From NCBI GenBank assembly GCA_949292775.1, contig CASFBL010000021.1:29880-93879 (forward strand): DNA of 64,000 bases, written 5' to 3'. The position numbers and the translations under genes were made by a program. The stretch is from an uncultured Eubacteriales bacterium. Lineage in GTDB: Bacteria > Bacillota > Clostridia > Oscillospirales > Acutalibacteraceae. The notes under the pieces are model-generated. The model worked only from the letters and a program-made list of their open reading frames with translations. It searched no databases and was not told where the DNA came from. Shown here one piece after another: positions 44,401 through 59,723 of the stretch (its first letter is position 1; each line of letters starts with the position of its first letter).

Positions 44401-45190
44401 GCGGGTCGAAGAACAGACCGTCGAGGTGCGCCTGCGCAGTCTCGAGTGTCGGCGGTTCGCCCGGACGAAGGCGTTTATACACTTCGATAAGCGCCTGCTC
44501 GGTATTGATGGTGGTATCCTTCTCAAGCGTTGCCTTGATTCTTTCGTCATAGCCGAAGAAATCGAGGATTTCCTGGTTTGTGCTCAAGCCCAAAGCACGG
44601 ATAAATGTCGTGATGTAGATTTTGCGGTTCTTGTCGATACGAACATAATACAAATCGTTCTGGTCGGTTTCATATTCGAGCCATGCGCCGCGGTTCGGAA
44701 TGACCGTGGTGGAATACAGTTCCTTACCGGTCTTGTCGTGCGTCATACCATAATAGACGCTCGGCGAACGGACCAGCTGGGAAATAATGACGCGCTCCGC
44801 ACCGTTGATGACGAAAGTACCGCTGTCTGTCATCAGCGGGAAGTCGCCCATATACACTTCGTTTTCTTTGATTTCGCCCGTTTCCTTATTGAGCAGTCTT
44901 GCGGTGACTCTCAGCGGCGCAGCATAGGTAACATCGCGTTCCTTGCACTCTTTCACCGTGTATTTCGGGGTGTCATCCATTCTGTAACCGACGAAGCTCA
45001 ACACAAGGTTGCCGGAATAGTCCGTAATGTCGGCGACATCGCGGAACACTTCTTTCAGACCCTCGTTGAGAAACCATTGATATGAATTCTTCTGAATCTC
45101 AATGAGGTTGGGCATTTGCATGACCTCATTGATCTTGGAAAAGCTCATACGGGTATTTCTTCCGAGTTTTACAGGTTTGACATTCACCAT
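41456..45190 (-). CDS. rpoB: RNA polymerase beta subunit
   Basis: 1244 residues from the ATG at 45190 (GGAGAG 11 bases upstream); a GTG at 45202 is too close to that site. The rifampicin-binding region [20 protein letters not shown], followed by [11 protein letters not shown], shows no usual resistance substitution at the Asp, His or Ser positions. The long acidic C-terminus ([17 protein letters not shown]...) is lineage-typical. The rplJ/rplL genes that often precede rpoB are absent; a divergent ATPase gene is there instead, and rpoB has its own consensus promoter. Confidence 0.98.
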   Translation of the reverse strand: MVNVKPVKLGRNTRMSFSKINEVMQMPNLIEIQKNSYQWFLNEGLKEVFRDVADITDYSGNLVLSFVGYRMDDTPKYTVKECKERDVTYAAPLRVTARLLNKETGEIKENEVYMGDFPLMTDSGTFVINGAERVIISQLVRSPSVYYGMTHDKTGKELYSTTVIPNRGAWLEYETDQNDLYYVRIDKNRKIYITTFIRALGLSTNQEILDFFGYDERIKATLEKDTTINTEQALIEVYKRLRPGEPPTLETAQAHLDGLFFDPHRYDLSRVGRYKYNKKLGISGRIAGFRAKEPVISNLTGEVLADEGEMITKELAYRIEQEGVNVVFLDNEGDEVKVFSNGMVDIGEYVPMFTEDELEEIGINEKVRFEVLKEVLDKCGDDKDLLLEELAARCDDLIPKHITIDDIFASINYLNCIAHGVGTTDDIDHLGNRRIRSVGELLQNQFRIGFSRMERVVKERMTLQAQEPDKVTPAALINIRPVMAAIKEFFGSSPLSQFMDQTNPLAELTHKRRLSALGPGGLSRDRAGFEVRDVHYSHYGRMCPIETPEGPNIGLISYLATFARINKYGFIEAPFRRIDKETGVVLDEVTYMTADVEDNYMVAQANEPLDENGRFVRKKVNARYRDEFVEIEASEADYMDVSPKMVVSVATAMIPFLENDDANRALMGSNMQRQAVPLLKTESPIVGTGMEYKAAVDSGTVVLAKRAGKVTKVSADLVEITTDDGSVDRYELIKFMRSNQGTCINQRPIVDEGQTVEAQEVIADGPATSNGEISLGKNALIGFMTWEGYNYEDAVLINEKLVRNDVYTSVHIEEYELESRDTKLGPEEITRDIPNVGEDALANLDEDGIIRIGAEVHSGDILVGKVTPKGETELTAEERLLRAIFGEKAREVRDTSLRVPHGEYGIVVDVEVFTRENSDELSPGVNKVVRCYIAQKRKISVGDKMAGRHGNKGVVSRILPQEDMPFLDDGTPLDIVLNPLGVPSRMNIGQVLEVHLGFAYRKLGQKIATPVFDGAHEADIREALKEAGYREDGKSILTDGRTGLKFDNPVTVGVMYFLKLHHLVDDKIHARSTGPYSLVTQQPLGGKAQFGGQRFGEMEVWALEAYGAAYTLQEILTVKSDDVVGRVKTYESIVKGLNVPKPGIPESFKVLIKELQSLALDVKVLDKDGEEIDLRQSFEDEINDVGTVINEPLGDENVVNDVSLDDGYVPDEDAEAQLGDDAFNEYLSDDDLFGAEEDLNDEEF

Positions 45191-45359
45191 AGGGCTTATC
45201 ACTCTCCGTTCTATATTTGTTCAACAAAGCCTTTAAAAGGCTTGGAGATTACTACAAGAAATGGTTGTTTTCGGGGTTGATTTTCAGCATTTTTTGTGGT
45301 AGACTACATATGCTAAAAAATCTATAAGGTATATATCACCATTTTAATAGCAGTTTAGT

Positions 45360-45388
45360 ATTATATACCTGTCAAGTCTATCTGTCAA
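45360..45388 (-). promoter_or_regulatory. Consensus promoter of rpoBC
   Basis: TTGACA (45383-45388), 17-base spacer, TATAAT (45360-45365) on the minus strand. A second TTGACA sits inside the spacer. The leader to rpoB is about 165 bases and includes a near-palindrome AGCCTTTTAAAGGCT around 45229-45244. Confidence 0.88.
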
Positions 45389-45455
45389 GATATTTCCGGC
45401 AATTTTTACCGGGTATTTTGCCGGATTTTCTATTTTTATCCCGGAGATGTTCAAA

Positions 45456-49950
<4,495 letters not shown>

Positions 49951-49964
49951 TCTAAATTAAAGTC

Positions 49965-50001
49965 AAACCGGCTTCCCTTAAAAACGGGAGGCCGGTTTTT
50001 T
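49965..50001 (+). terminator. Terminator of lacZ
   Basis: AACCGGCTTCCC and GGGAGGCCGGTT pair (one mismatch), followed by TTTTTT. Confidence 0.9.
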
Positions 50002-50083
50002 ACCTTTCCGCTGAAAAACTGCACAAGAATACTGAAAAGCATTTACGGCTTTCTGCAACTCTGCTGAAAGTCACCCTTCCCTC

Positions 50084-50137
50084 TTGACCGCGTATATTTC
50101 CATGTTATAATTGACCTATCAATTATTGACATATCAA
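50084..50137 (+). promoter_or_regulatory. Promoter and direct-repeat operator of the MarR-ABC operon
   Basis: TTGACC (50084-50089), 16-base spacer, TATAAT (50106-50111). TTGACCTATCAA (50111-50122) and TTGACATATCAA (50126-50137) are two 12-base copies, 15 bases apart, covering the transcription start. This is where an autoregulating MarR protein would bind. Confidence 0.65.
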
Positions 50138-50154
50138 CAAAGGAGCGCTTCTAT

Positions 50155-50601
50155 ATGGAAAAAACCTTTCATATGCTTCTTTATCGTGCCTTTCACGCAC
50201 AGCGAAGCTATCTTCGTCCGTACTTGCGGGAACTGGGACTTGGCACCGGGCAGCCGAAGCTGCTGCGCTATCTTGCGGCAAACGGCTCTTGCCGCCCAAA
50301 AGAGCTTGCGGATTATTTTGAAATTGACCCTGCCGCCGTGTCGAGAATGCTGGACGCCTTGGAAAAAGGTGGTTTCATCACGCGCATGACGGACACCGCC
50401 TGCCGCCGCGCAGACCGGATAGAACTGACGGAACTGGGCCGCCGCGTACAGCAGGAATGGACGCAATATTGTCAAAAGGAAGAATCGCTTATGCTGCGCG
50501 GTTTTTCTGAAACAGAAATTGAGCAGTTTTCAAGCTATTTAAAGCGCGCCTATCAAAATCTGCGCAATGCCGAAACGGAGGAACCACCATGCAAGACCTG
50601 A
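50155..50601 (+). CDS. MarR-family transcriptional regulator
   Basis: 148 residues, standard length. Winged helix at about 30-100: LRYLAANGSCRPKELADYFEIDPAAVSRMLDALEKGGFITRM, with the wing DTACRRADRIELTELG. Helical dimer ends. Start after AAAGGAG. It overlaps the ABC subunit gene by 13 bases and therefore most likely represses it; two direct repeats sit over the start site. Ligand probably a drug or envelope-active compound, by analogy. Confidence 0.9.
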   Translation: MEKTFHMLLYRAFHAQRSYLRPYLRELGLGTGQPKLLRYLAANGSCRPKELADYFEIDPAAVSRMLDALEKGGFITRMTDTACRRADRIELTELGRRVQQEWTQYCQKEESLMLRGFSETEIEQFSSYLKRAYQNLRNAETEEPPCKT

Positions 50602-52315
50602 AACGATTATTCGGCTATCTCGGCAAATACAAAAAAGGCATGGTCATTGGCGGGCTGCTGGTCATTTTGGAATCCTTTTTCGAACTGCTGATTCCGGTTT
50701 TGATGGCGGACTTAATTGACACCGGCGTAATGACAAAAGATATCCCCTATATTCTTTACAAAGGCGCACAAATGGGCATCTGTGCGCTGCTGTCGCTCAT
50801 CACGGGTCTTTTATATGCCCGCTTCGCTGCGCGTGCAGCCTACGGCTTTGGTGCAAACATTCGTGACGCGCAGTATGTTCGCATACAGGATTATGCGTTT
50901 TCCAATCTGGACCGGTTTGAGACTTCCTCGCTTGTAACGCGCATGACGACCGATGTTACCGTGCTGCAAAACGCTATAAACGCCGGATTTCGCCCGTTGA
51001 TGCGCAGCCCTATTATGTTAATCATGGGGCTTGGGCTTTCATTTTGGATGAATGCAAAGCTGGCGCTCGTGTTTGTGGTGTGCGCGCCGATTTTGGCTGT
51101 CACACTGTTTTGCATTGTGCGCAAAATCGCACCGATGTATTCCGTTTTGCAAAAAGCAGTCGACAAGCTCAACAATGTCGTGCAAGAAGGCTTAACTGCC
51201 ATTCGTGCGGTTAAAGCGTTTGTTCGTGGTGAATACGAAGAAGAAAAATTCGGTGAAGTCAACACCGCGCTTATGGAAACCAGCCAAAAGACCTTTCAAT
51301 ACGCAGTGCTCAACCTGCCGACCTTACAGCTTATTATGTATGTCACCATTGTTTTGATTATGTGGTTCGGCGGCAAGATGATTTTGGTAAACACCCTGCA
51401 GGTTGGTGAACTGACCGGCTTTTTAAGCTATGTTTTGCAGGTTATGAACTCCATTATGATGATTTCCAATGTCTTTTTGCTGCTGACGCGCTCCCTTGCA
51501 AGCGCACACCGCATTAGTGAAGTGCTCGACGAACAAGTCGTGCTCACCTCCCCGGAAAACGCTGTAAAGGTTGTAAAAGACGGCAGCATAGACTTTGAGA
51601 ATGTTTCCTTTAAATATAAGGAAGAAGCGGCGGAATTTGCCCTTTCCGGTGTAACGCTGCACATTAAGGCGGGAGAAACGGTTGGCATTCTCTTGTGCAG
51701 CTTATCCCACGGCTTTATGACGCAACCGACGGCTGTGTGCGTGTCGGCGGCAAAGATGTGCGCAGCTATGACCTGCACGCATTGCGCGATGCGGTAGGAA
51801 TTGTACTGCAAAAAAATGTGCTGTTTTCCGGCACGGTACGCGAAAATCTTTTGTGGGGCAACAAAAATGCAAGCGATGAAATGCTTTGGGAAGCCTGCCG
51901 TATTGCCTGTGCTGATGAATTTCTGAACAACATGCCCAACGGATTGGACACCGAATTAGGCCAGGGCGGCGTAAATTTTTCAGGCGGACAAAAGCAACGG
52001 CTTTGCATTGCACGCACACTGCTGAAAAAACCGAAAATCTTAATCTTTGACGATTCGACCAGCGCCGTAGACACTGCGACGGAAGGCCATATCCGCGCTG
52101 CACTGGGGGCACTTCCCGAGGTCACAAAAATCGTGATTGCACAGCGCGTAACCTCGGTCATGGGAACGGATAAAATCATCATTCTCGACGACGGTAAGGT
52201 ACATGCCGTGGGCACGCACCAAACCCTTTTGGAAAGCGACCCGATTTACAAGGAGATTTACGCTTCGCAAATGAAAGGAGGCGACAGCGATGCCGGCAAG
52301 AGCAATCAGCGGTAA
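50589..52315 (+). pseudogene. ABC exporter subunit 1 with Walker A deletion and frameshift
   Basis: The first frame (50589-51797) encodes six membrane helices and the start of the nucleotide-binding domain up to HIKAGETVGIL. It then goes out of frame. The second frame resumes VQLIPRLYDATDG at about 51693 and runs to 52315, with Q-loop, signature NFSGGQKQR and Walker B LIFDDSTSAVD. What is missing is exactly the P-loop: 28 bases restore frame, a normal GGTGSGKTS-type motif and a 584-residue protein. Asp in place of the catalytic Glu after Walker B marks it as the degenerate-site partner of a heterodimeric exporter. As read here it cannot bind ATP normally. Confidence 0.8.
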
Positions 52316-54134
52316 AAAACCGAAAGACCTGCGTTTTACTTTAGCTTCACTGCTTTCTTACATGGGCAGGCACAAATTCCTGCTGTTGGTCGTTGCGGTG
52401 CTGGTCACGGTGAGTGCGTTTGCAAACCTTTTGGGCACCTATATGATTCGCCCGGTGGTCAACAATTTGGCAGACGGGAACACCCGCACCCTGCTTTTAG
52501 GCGTCCTGTTAACCGCTGTGATTTATGCAGTGGGTGTCGCCTGCTCTTACGGCTACACACAAACCATGGTGCGCGTTGCGCAAAAGGTTTTATTTGACAT
52601 TCGGCGCGATTTGTTTGCCCACATGCAGACTTTGCCACTGAAATTCTTTGACACCCGCCAGCACGGCGATGTGATGAGCTATTTCACCAATGATGTAGAC
52701 ACCATTTCCGATGCGCTCAACAACAGCTTTGCCATGGTAATTCAAAGCTTTATTCAAATTGTCGGCACGCTGACGCTGTTGTTTGTTCTAAACTGGCAGC
52801 TGACACTGGTGGTCGCGCTCTGCTATGTGGTTATGTTTCTGTATATCCGGTTCAGCGGAAAACGCAGCAAAGCTTACTACACCCGCCAGCAAAAAAGCCT
52901 TGGCGATTTAGACGGCTATATTGAAGAAATGGTAAACGGGCAAAAGGTCGTAAAGGTATTTAACCACGAAAGCGACAATCTTGAAGTTTTCCGTGCGAAA
53001 AATGAAGCTTTGCGCAAAGCCGGTACAGGTGCGCAGGGCTATGCCGCAACAATGATTCCCGCAGTTGTCAGCATTTCTTATGTCAACTATGCGATTGTTG
53101 CCATTTTAGGCGGTATTATGGCGCTAAAGGGAATGACCGATGTCGGCAGTCTTGCAAGTTATCTTGTATTTGTGCGCCAATCCGCCGCGCCTATCAATCA
53201 ATTTACCCAGCAAAGCAACTTCCTGTTGGCGGCGCTTGCCGGTGCGGAGCGCGTGTTTGAAGCCATGCGGCAAAAGCCGGAAGTGGATGACGGCAAGGTA
53301 ACGCTTGTGCATGCAGAAAACCATGACGGTAAGCTTTGCGTCTGCGCCAAAAAGACCGGGCTTTGGGCTTGGAAAAAGCCGGACGGCACACTCGTTCCCC
53401 TTTGCGGCGATGTGCGGTTTGAACATGTCAAGTTCGGCTACAACGCAAAAAAGCCGGTTTTGCAAGACATCAGTCTTTACGCAAAGCCGGGGCAAAAAAT
53501 TGCCTTTGTCGGCTCTACGGGCGCGGGCAAAACGACTATTACAAACTTAATCAACCGGTTTTATGATGTGCAGGGCGGCAAAATCTTATATGACGGCATT
53601 GATGTGCGCGACATCAAAAAAGACGACCTGCGGCGCTCTTTGGGCATTGTATTGCAGGACACGCACCTGTTTACGGGCACAATAGCGGACAACATTCGTT
53701 TCGGCAAGCTTGACGCAACGCAGGAAGAAATCGAAGCCGCCGCAAAAATCGCGAATGCGGATTCGTTTATCCGCAGGCTTCCGAACGGCTACAACACCAT
53801 GGTGACCTCGGACGGCGCGAATCTTTCGCAGGGGCAGCGGCAATTACTTGCCATTGCGCGCGCGGCTGTCGCCGACCCGCCTGTGCTGATTTTGGACGAG
53901 GCGACCTCCTCGATTGACACAAGAACCGAAGCGCTGATTGAAAAAGGCATGGACTCCCTTATGGAGGGCAGGACGGTGTTTGTCATTGCGCACAGACTTA
54001 GTACCGTGCGCAATGCCAACGCGATTATGGTGCTTGAACACGGCGAAATCGTCGAACGCGGCGACCACGAAGATTTGCTCCGGCAAAAAGGCATGTATTA
54101 TAGGCTTTATAACGGTATGTTTGAATTAAGTTAA
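52290..54134 (+). CDS. ABC exporter subunit 2 (ATPase-permease)
   Basis: 614 residues. Six membrane helices (~20-330) are followed by an unusual ~40-residue insert (with CAKKTGLWAWKKPDGTL), which precedes the nucleotide-binding domain. Walker A GSTGAGKTTITN (~409-420), signature LSQGQRQLL, Walker B LILDEATSSID with catalytic Glu, and H-loop IAHRLS are intact, so this subunit holds the consensus ATPase site. The start overlaps subunit 1 by 26 bases, with AAAGGAGG upstream. Together they form a heterodimeric multidrug-type exporter under the MarR regulator. Confidence 0.92.
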   Translation: MPARAISGKKPKDLRFTLASLLSYMGRHKFLLLVVAVLVTVSAFANLLGTYMIRPVVNNLADGNTRTLLLGVLLTAVIYAVGVACSYGYTQTMVRVAQKVLFDIRRDLFAHMQTLPLKFFDTRQHGDVMSYFTNDVDTISDALNNSFAMVIQSFIQIVGTLTLLFVLNWQLTLVVALCYVVMFLYIRFSGKRSKAYYTRQQKSLGDLDGYIEEMVNGQKVVKVFNHESDNLEVFRAKNEALRKAGTGAQGYAATMIPAVVSISYVNYAIVAILGGIMALKGMTDVGSLASYLVFVRQSAAPINQFTQQSNFLLAALAGAERVFEAMRQKPEVDDGKVTLVHAENHDGKLCVCAKKTGLWAWKKPDGTLVPLCGDVRFEHVKFGYNAKKPVLQDISLYAKPGQKIAFVGSTGAGKTTITNLINRFYDVQGGKILYDGIDVRDIKKDDLRRSLGIVLQDTHLFTGTIADNIRFGKLDATQEEIEAAAKIANADSFIRRLPNGYNTMVTSDGANLSQGQRQLLAIARAAVADPPVLILDEATSSIDTRTEALIEKGMDSLMEGRTVFVIAHRLSTVRNANAIMVLEHGEIVERGDHEDLLRQKGMYYRLYNGMFELS

Positions 54135-54140
54135 TCAAGC

Positions 54141-54180
54141 AAAAACCCCCGGCACAGCAAAAACTGTGTCGGGGGTTTTA
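54141..54180. terminator. Bidirectional terminator between ABC operon and ilvD
   Basis: AAAACCCCCGGCACAG and CTGTGTCGGGGGTTTT pair with one wobble; flanked by A and T runs. Confidence 0.92.
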
Positions 54181-54204
54181 TTTCATATTGTGCGGTGCAA
54201 AGCT

Positions 54205-55872
54205 TTAGATTTTCATAACCGCGCCGTCTTTTGCGGAGGAGACCATTTGCATATAGCGCGCAAGCCAGCCGGATTTCACTTTCGGCTCGTGCGGCACATA
54301 GGCGGCTCTGCGTTTTTCCATTTCTTCGTCGGAAACACGAACATTGACCGAAGCGTTCGGGATATCGATGTCGATGATGTCCCCTTCTTCTACAAGCCCG
54401 ATTTCACCGCCGCAGGCTGCTTCCGGCGCCACATGGCCGATAGAAGCGCCGCGGGACGCACCGGAGAAGCGACCATCAGTTATGAGCGCCACGGTCTTGT
54501 CAAGCTTCATGCCGGCAAGCGCCGAAGTCGGGTTGAGCATTTCACGCATACCGGGGCCGCCGACCGGGCCTTCATAGCGAATGACGACAACATCGCCGTC
54601 TTTGATTTTGCCGGTATAAATAGCTTCAATCGCTTCGTCTTCACTGTCAAACACGCGGGCGGGGCCGGAGTGCACCAGCATTTCGGGTGCAACGGCGCTG
54701 CGTTTGACGACACAGCCGTCTTTTGCAATGTTGCCCCACAAAATGGCGATACCGCCGGTTTCGCTGTAAGGATTGTCAATCGGACGGATGGCGTTTTCGT
54801 TTTTGATGTAAGCGCCTTCAATATTTTCACCGACGGTTTTGCCGGTAACGGTCATCAGGCTCAAATCCAAAAGGCCTTTCTTTGCAAGCTCCGCCTGCAC
54901 AGCCGGTACGCCACCGGCGTTATTGAGGTCGTGCATATGGGTAGGACCGGCGGGCGCCAAGTGGCAAAGGTTCGGCACTTTTGCGCTCATTTCATTGAAA
55001 GTGTGCAAATCCATCGGGCAGCCTGCTTCTTTTGCGATAGCAAGCAGGTGCAGAACCGAGTTGGACGAGCAGCCGAGCGCCATATCACAGGCAAGCGCGT
55101 TGCGCAGGGACTTTTCGTTGACGATGTCGCGCGCCTTGATGTCGTTTTCGACAAGGTGCATAATCGCCATGCCCGCGCGCTTGGCAAGCTGCATTCTGCC
55201 GGCGTGCACCGCCGGAATCGTGCCGTTGCCGGGCAGCGCGATGCCTAAGGATTCGCAAAGACAGTTCATGCTGTTGGCGGTATACATACCGGAGCACGAG
55301 CCGCAGCCCGGGCAGGTATTGTTTTCAAATTCGCAAAGTTTTTCATCATCAATAAGGTTTGCTTTTCGAGCGCCCACCGCTTCAAACATTTTGGAAAGCG
55401 AGGTTTCGACTCCGTCGACAAGCCCCGACATCATCGGGCCGCCGGAGCAAACGACAGTCGGGATATTGATGCGCAGTGCGCCAAGCAGCATGCCGGGCAC
55501 GATTTTATCGCAGTTCGGCACGAGCACGAGACCGTCAAAGCCGTGCGCCATTGCCATTGTCTCGACGCTGTCGGCAATCAGTTCACGGGACGGCAAAGAA
55601 TATTTCATGCCGATATGACCCATGGCAATCCCGTCGCAAACGCCGATTGCGGGCACCATAATCGGTGTGCCGCCCGCCATGCGCACGCCTGCTTTTACAG
55701 CTTCGGTGAGTTTATCCAAATGAAAGTGACCGGGTACGATTTCGCTGTGGGCGGAAACAATACCGATAAGCGGCCGCTCCAGTTCTTCTTTTGTATAGCC
55801 CATTGCGTAAAACAGGCTGCGGTTCGGCGCGCGTTCGACTCCGTTTAAAACATTTTTACTGCGTAAATTCAT
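54205..55872 (-). CDS. ilvD: Dihydroxy-acid dehydratase
   Basis: 555 residues from the ATG at 55872 (GGAGGCAA site). It dehydrates dihydroxy-acids to 2-keto acids in isoleucine/valine synthesis. Cluster-binding cysteines are in [11 protein letters not shown] and [19 protein letters not shown], plus the first one in [10 protein letters not shown]. The Lys/Asp Mg2+-site area and the C-terminal [17 protein letters not shown] are canonical. Divergent from a FadR-type regulator; ilvC lies just beyond it. Confidence 0.96.
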   Translation of the reverse strand: MNLRSKNVLNGVERAPNRSLFYAMGYTKEELERPLIGIVSAHSEIVPGHFHLDKLTEAVKAGVRMAGGTPIMVPAIGVCDGIAMGHIGMKYSLPSRELIADSVETMAMAHGFDGLVLVPNCDKIVPGMLLGALRINIPTVVCSGGPMMSGLVDGVETSLSKMFEAVGARKANLIDDEKLCEFENNTCPGCGSCSGMYTANSMNCLCESLGIALPGNGTIPAVHAGRMQLAKRAGMAIMHLVENDIKARDIVNEKSLRNALACDMALGCSSNSVLHLLAIAKEAGCPMDLHTFNEMSAKVPNLCHLAPAGPTHMHDLNNAGGVPAVQAELAKKGLLDLSLMTVTGKTVGENIEGAYIKNENAIRPIDNPYSETGGIAILWGNIAKDGCVVKRSAVAPEMLVHSGPARVFDSEDEAIEAIYTGKIKDGDVVVIRYEGPVGGPGMREMLNPTSALAGMKLDKTVALITDGRFSGASRGASIGHVAPEAACGGEIGLVEEGDIIDIDIPNASVNVRVSDEEMEKRRAAYVPHEPKVKSGWLARYMQMVSSAKDGAVMKI

Positions 55873-56045
55873 AAGCGTTGCCTCCAATCTAATGTTCCTA
55901 TTTTATAACAATTTTTTTCGCTTTTCAATCCCTTTTACAAAATGGATTTTTTGTGCATCGCACATTTTCAGAAAAGTTTGCTTTGCATTTTTTAAAAAGT
56001 TATTGTATAGTAAAAAAGGCAAGTTAATGGAATCGAGGCATTTTT

Positions 56046-56747
56046 ATGCAAAAAGAAAACCTCTCTCAGCGCACGGCCGAGACGCTGAAAGCACAAATTT
56101 TAGAAGAAAAGATTTATAAATACGGTGAAAAGCTTCCGAATGAAAATGAACTTTCACAAACGCTTGGCATCAGCCGAACGACATTGCGCGAAGCCATTCG
56201 TATTCTTACTTCGGAAGGCATTTTAATTGTCAAGCGCGGGCGCGGTACTTTCGTCGCCGACCAGTTTGACCAATATACAGACAGCAGCATGGATATGCAG
56301 GAGCTTTTCAAAATGAAAGTGACCCTGCGCGATTTATATGAAGCACGCATGATTTTTGAGCCGGAAGCTGCCGCGCTTGCCTGCAAGCGTGCGTCCGACA
56401 AAGAAATCGAGCACATTTTAGCCCTTGGCGAAGCGTGTCAGCGGCAGGTAAAGCTTGACCCGCAGGGCAAAAACCGCATTGCTTCGGAAAGCGCGTTTCA
56501 CGGTGCAATCATCAAAGCTTCGCACAATGATTTTTTAAGTCAGTTTATGCCTACCCTCACCCAAACGATTGAACAGACCTTTGCGCTCAACTACAATTTG
56601 GATGTGATTGCCGAGGACGCTTATAAAGACCACATTTTGATTATGGACTTTTTGAAAAAGCGCGACGGGCAGGCCATTAAAAGTGCGGTAACCATCCATT
56701 TGCACCACGCCGTGCAGCACGAAAAAATTTCTTTTGATGAACGCTAA
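56046..56747 (+). CDS. FadR-subfamily GntR regulator, probable ilv regulator
   Basis: 233 residues. N-terminal winged helix (~1-75: [25 protein letters not shown]...[10 protein letters not shown]) and an all-helical FCD ligand domain (~90-225) with the metal-ligand pattern in [12 protein letters not shown] and HLHHAVQHE. Sits between ilvD and ilvC, and a palindrome with FadR-type half sites lies over the ilvC start site, so local control of branched-chain amino acid synthesis is a reasonable inference. Effector unknown. Confidence 0.85.
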   Translation: MQKENLSQRTAETLKAQILEEKIYKYGEKLPNENELSQTLGISRTTLREAIRILTSEGILIVKRGRGTFVADQFDQYTDSSMDMQELFKMKVTLRDLYEARMIFEPEAAALACKRASDKEIEHILALGEACQRQVKLDPQGKNRIASESAFHGAIIKASHNDFLSQFMPTLTQTIEQTFALNYNLDVIAEDAYKDHILIMDFLKKRDGQAIKSAVTIHLHHAVQHEKISFDER

Positions 56748-56754
56748 AAAGGTA

Positions 56755-57875
<1,121 letters not shown>

Positions 57876-57895
57876 GCTTTTCTTAGAACTAGATA

Positions 57896-57932
57896 AAAAG
57901 CAGCACCTGTTTTCAGGTGCTGCTTTTATTTT
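57896..57932 (+). terminator. Terminator of ilvC
   Basis: AAAAGCAGCACCTG and CAGGTGCTGCTTTT around TTTT, followed by ATTTTTTC; a 14-bp perfect stem. Confidence 0.95.
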
Positions 57933-58019
57933 TTCTTGTTCTGTTTTTCTCACTTTTATAAAAAATAGTAGAATTTTTCTCTCTCATACAAGATGAATTT
58001 CGGTCGGTTGAGGGATTAG

Positions 58020-58072
58020 AAAACGCCGGAAACCCACATAAACACTACGTTTTTGTGAGTTCTCGGCGTTTT
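58020..58072 (-). terminator. Terminator of int
   Basis: AAAACGCCG and CGGCGTTTT, extended inward by AACCCACA/TGTGAGTT with one mismatch; T-rich on the minus strand. Confidence 0.75.
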
Positions 58073-58105
58073 CTTTATTGCCTGTTTCTGTGGTGCTAAT
58101 TCCTT

Positions 58106-58127
58106 AAATGGTGCCCAAATGGTGCCC
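58106..58127. repeat. Tandem 11-bp repeat, probable integrase arm sites
   Basis: AAATGGTGCCC occurs twice back to back (58106-58116 and 58117-58127), between int and the element end. Tn916-family integrases bind 11-bp direct repeats near the ends with their N-terminal domain. Confidence 0.6.
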
Positions 58128-58181
58128 AAAACCCACGCGGGCATATAAGAAGCTATGAAAAGCAGTAAAGAAATACAGCGG

Positions 58182-59483
58182 TTAAAGCTCTAAATCGCTG
58201 CCTTTTTTCTTCGTCGCCTTTTTGGGCTTTTGCGGCTCGGCTTCCTTTGGCTTCGGCTCTGCCTGTTTGACAGCCCCGTGATATGCGTCAAGGACTTCCT
58301 TTTTCCGTTCAAGGCGAACGTCCACATATCGGGCGGTTACTGCTTCAAAGTTCATAGACAGCCCAAGCGACGCGCCGATACCCGCAAGCGTATGTCCCAA
58401 GACTTCGCCCACGGTATAAAAGTCGCCTGTCAGTTGGTGCATATTTGTTGCCGCCGTGTGACGCAGATCGTGAAAGCGAATGTGCGGCATATCCAAATCT
58501 TCAAGCAGCTTGCCAAACTGTGAAGATACCCACGACGCGGAAACAGGCGCACCGTCCGGCTTTGCTACAACAAGGTCATTGTCGTAGTAAGGTTTACCGT
58601 CCTTTGCCGCCTGTTCTTTCTGTTCTTCCTGCATGGCAAACTGTTTGAGGAAGAACGGGCGGGCAACTTCCGTAATGGGTAGCTTTCTTCCGTTGGATTT
58701 CGGCGGTGCCATTTCTTCAATGACTTTCGTTTTGGGTGGGACTTTGAAAGGTAACTGCTCCGATACTTCAAAGGTGTTGTTTTCCAAATCTACATTACGC
58801 CAACGCAAGCCCAAGATTTCAGAACGGCGCATACCGTAAAGCCCGCCTAACACAACGGGCATTTCCCAAACTGTACCCTCCACGCGCTGCATAAGTGCCT
58901 TGACTTGCTCCGGGGTGTACGGGTCGGGGGTCTTGTCGCCCTTGCCAAACTTCGTAAGCGTGTCCTTTGCCGCGTTGGTTTCGATATAGCGGTATTTCCG
59001 GGCATGGCTCAACGCCACGCTCAAAACACGTTTTGCCCCGGCAGCGGTAGACGGTTTCAAGCCTTTATCAATAATCTGCTGAAACATCTTATCCACCATA
59101 GCGGGGGTAAGCTGATTAAGGGCAACGCCGCCGATATACGGATTGATATAATTTGCAATGGTCTTTTTGTACCCGTCATAGGTAGAGGGGCGCAGGTTTA
59201 CCCTTGCATAGCTTTCCACCCAATCGTTAAGGTAGTTGGCGACGGTCTGCTTCCTCTGGGAAGCAAGGGAAGCAATCTGTCCCGGATTTTGGAGCTTCGT
59301 TTTCATTTCAGCTTCATGCTGCGTCGCTTCCTTTTTGGTGGCAAAGCCCTTTTTGGCGTAGGACTTCTTTTTTCCGTCCGGGGCGGTGTACTTTATATTC
59401 ACGTCGTAGACTGTACCCGGTCGCCCGGTCAGTACGCCGTTGCTGTCACGCTTATTTTTAACTTGCCGTGTTGAAATTGCCAT
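58182..59483 (-). CDS. int: Tyrosine recombinase integrase
   Basis: 433 residues. An N-terminal arm-binding domain (~1-65), a core-binding SAM-like domain (~75-160) and a catalytic domain (~190-405). Catalytic residues: Arg in YGMRRSEILGLRW, His-x2-Arg in HDLRHTAATNMH, His in LGHTLAG, and Tyr in ARYVDVRLERK. The region between LGHT and the Tyr is longer than usual. The Lys/Pro-rich tail is extra. It catalyses excision and integration of the element. Three bases after xis. Confidence 0.93.
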   Translation of the reverse strand: MAISTRQVKNKRDSNGVLTGRPGTVYDVNIKYTAPDGKKKSYAKKGFATKKEATQHEAEMKTKLQNPGQIASLASQRKQTVANYLNDWVESYARVNLRPSTYDGYKKTIANYINPYIGGVALNQLTPAMVDKMFQQIIDKGLKPSTAAGAKRVLSVALSHARKYRYIETNAAKDTLTKFGKGDKTPDPYTPEQVKALMQRVEGTVWEMPVVLGGLYGMRRSEILGLRWRNVDLENNTFEVSEQLPFKVPPKTKVIEEMAPPKSNGRKLPITEVARPFFLKQFAMQEEQKEQAAKDGKPYYDNDLVVAKPDGAPVSASWVSSQFGKLLEDLDMPHIRFHDLRHTAATNMHQLTGDFYTVGEVLGHTLAGIGASLGLSMNFEAVTARYVDVRLERKKEVLDAYHGAVKQAEPKPKEAEPQKPKKATKKKGSDLEL

Positions 59484-59486
59484 AGC

Positions 59487-59723
59487 TTAACCCCCTTGTA
59501 CTGCGGGGGACTTCGCTGCTGTCTTTGCCCGGTTGTACCAATCCCAGATAGCAGCGTCGGCAATCAAACGGCGGTTGCCATTCTGTATATATTCAAGCTC
59601 GCCGCTATCCATAAGCTCGCGGAGCTTGTTTTCGCCAATACCGCTAACCTTGCTCATTTGCTCTACTGTTTTGAGCATGGGAAGCATAGGGGCGGCAGGG
59701 CTTAAAGTTTCCTTTTTTGCCAT
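59487..59723 (-). CDS. xis: Excisionase (helix-turn-helix)
   Basis: 78 residues. TVEQMSKVSGIGENKLRELMDSGELEYIQNGNRRLI is a winged MerR/excisionase-type DNA-binding unit. Position immediately before int with a 3-base gap, as in Tn916 relatives, supports a role in directing excision. GGGGG-rich site upstream. Slightly longer than Tn916 Xis because of an N-terminal Pro-rich stretch. Confidence 0.85.
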   Translation of the reverse strand: MAKKETLSPAAPMLPMLKTVEQMSKVSGIGENKLRELMDSGELEYIQNGNRRLIADAAIWDWYNRAKTAAKSPAVQGG

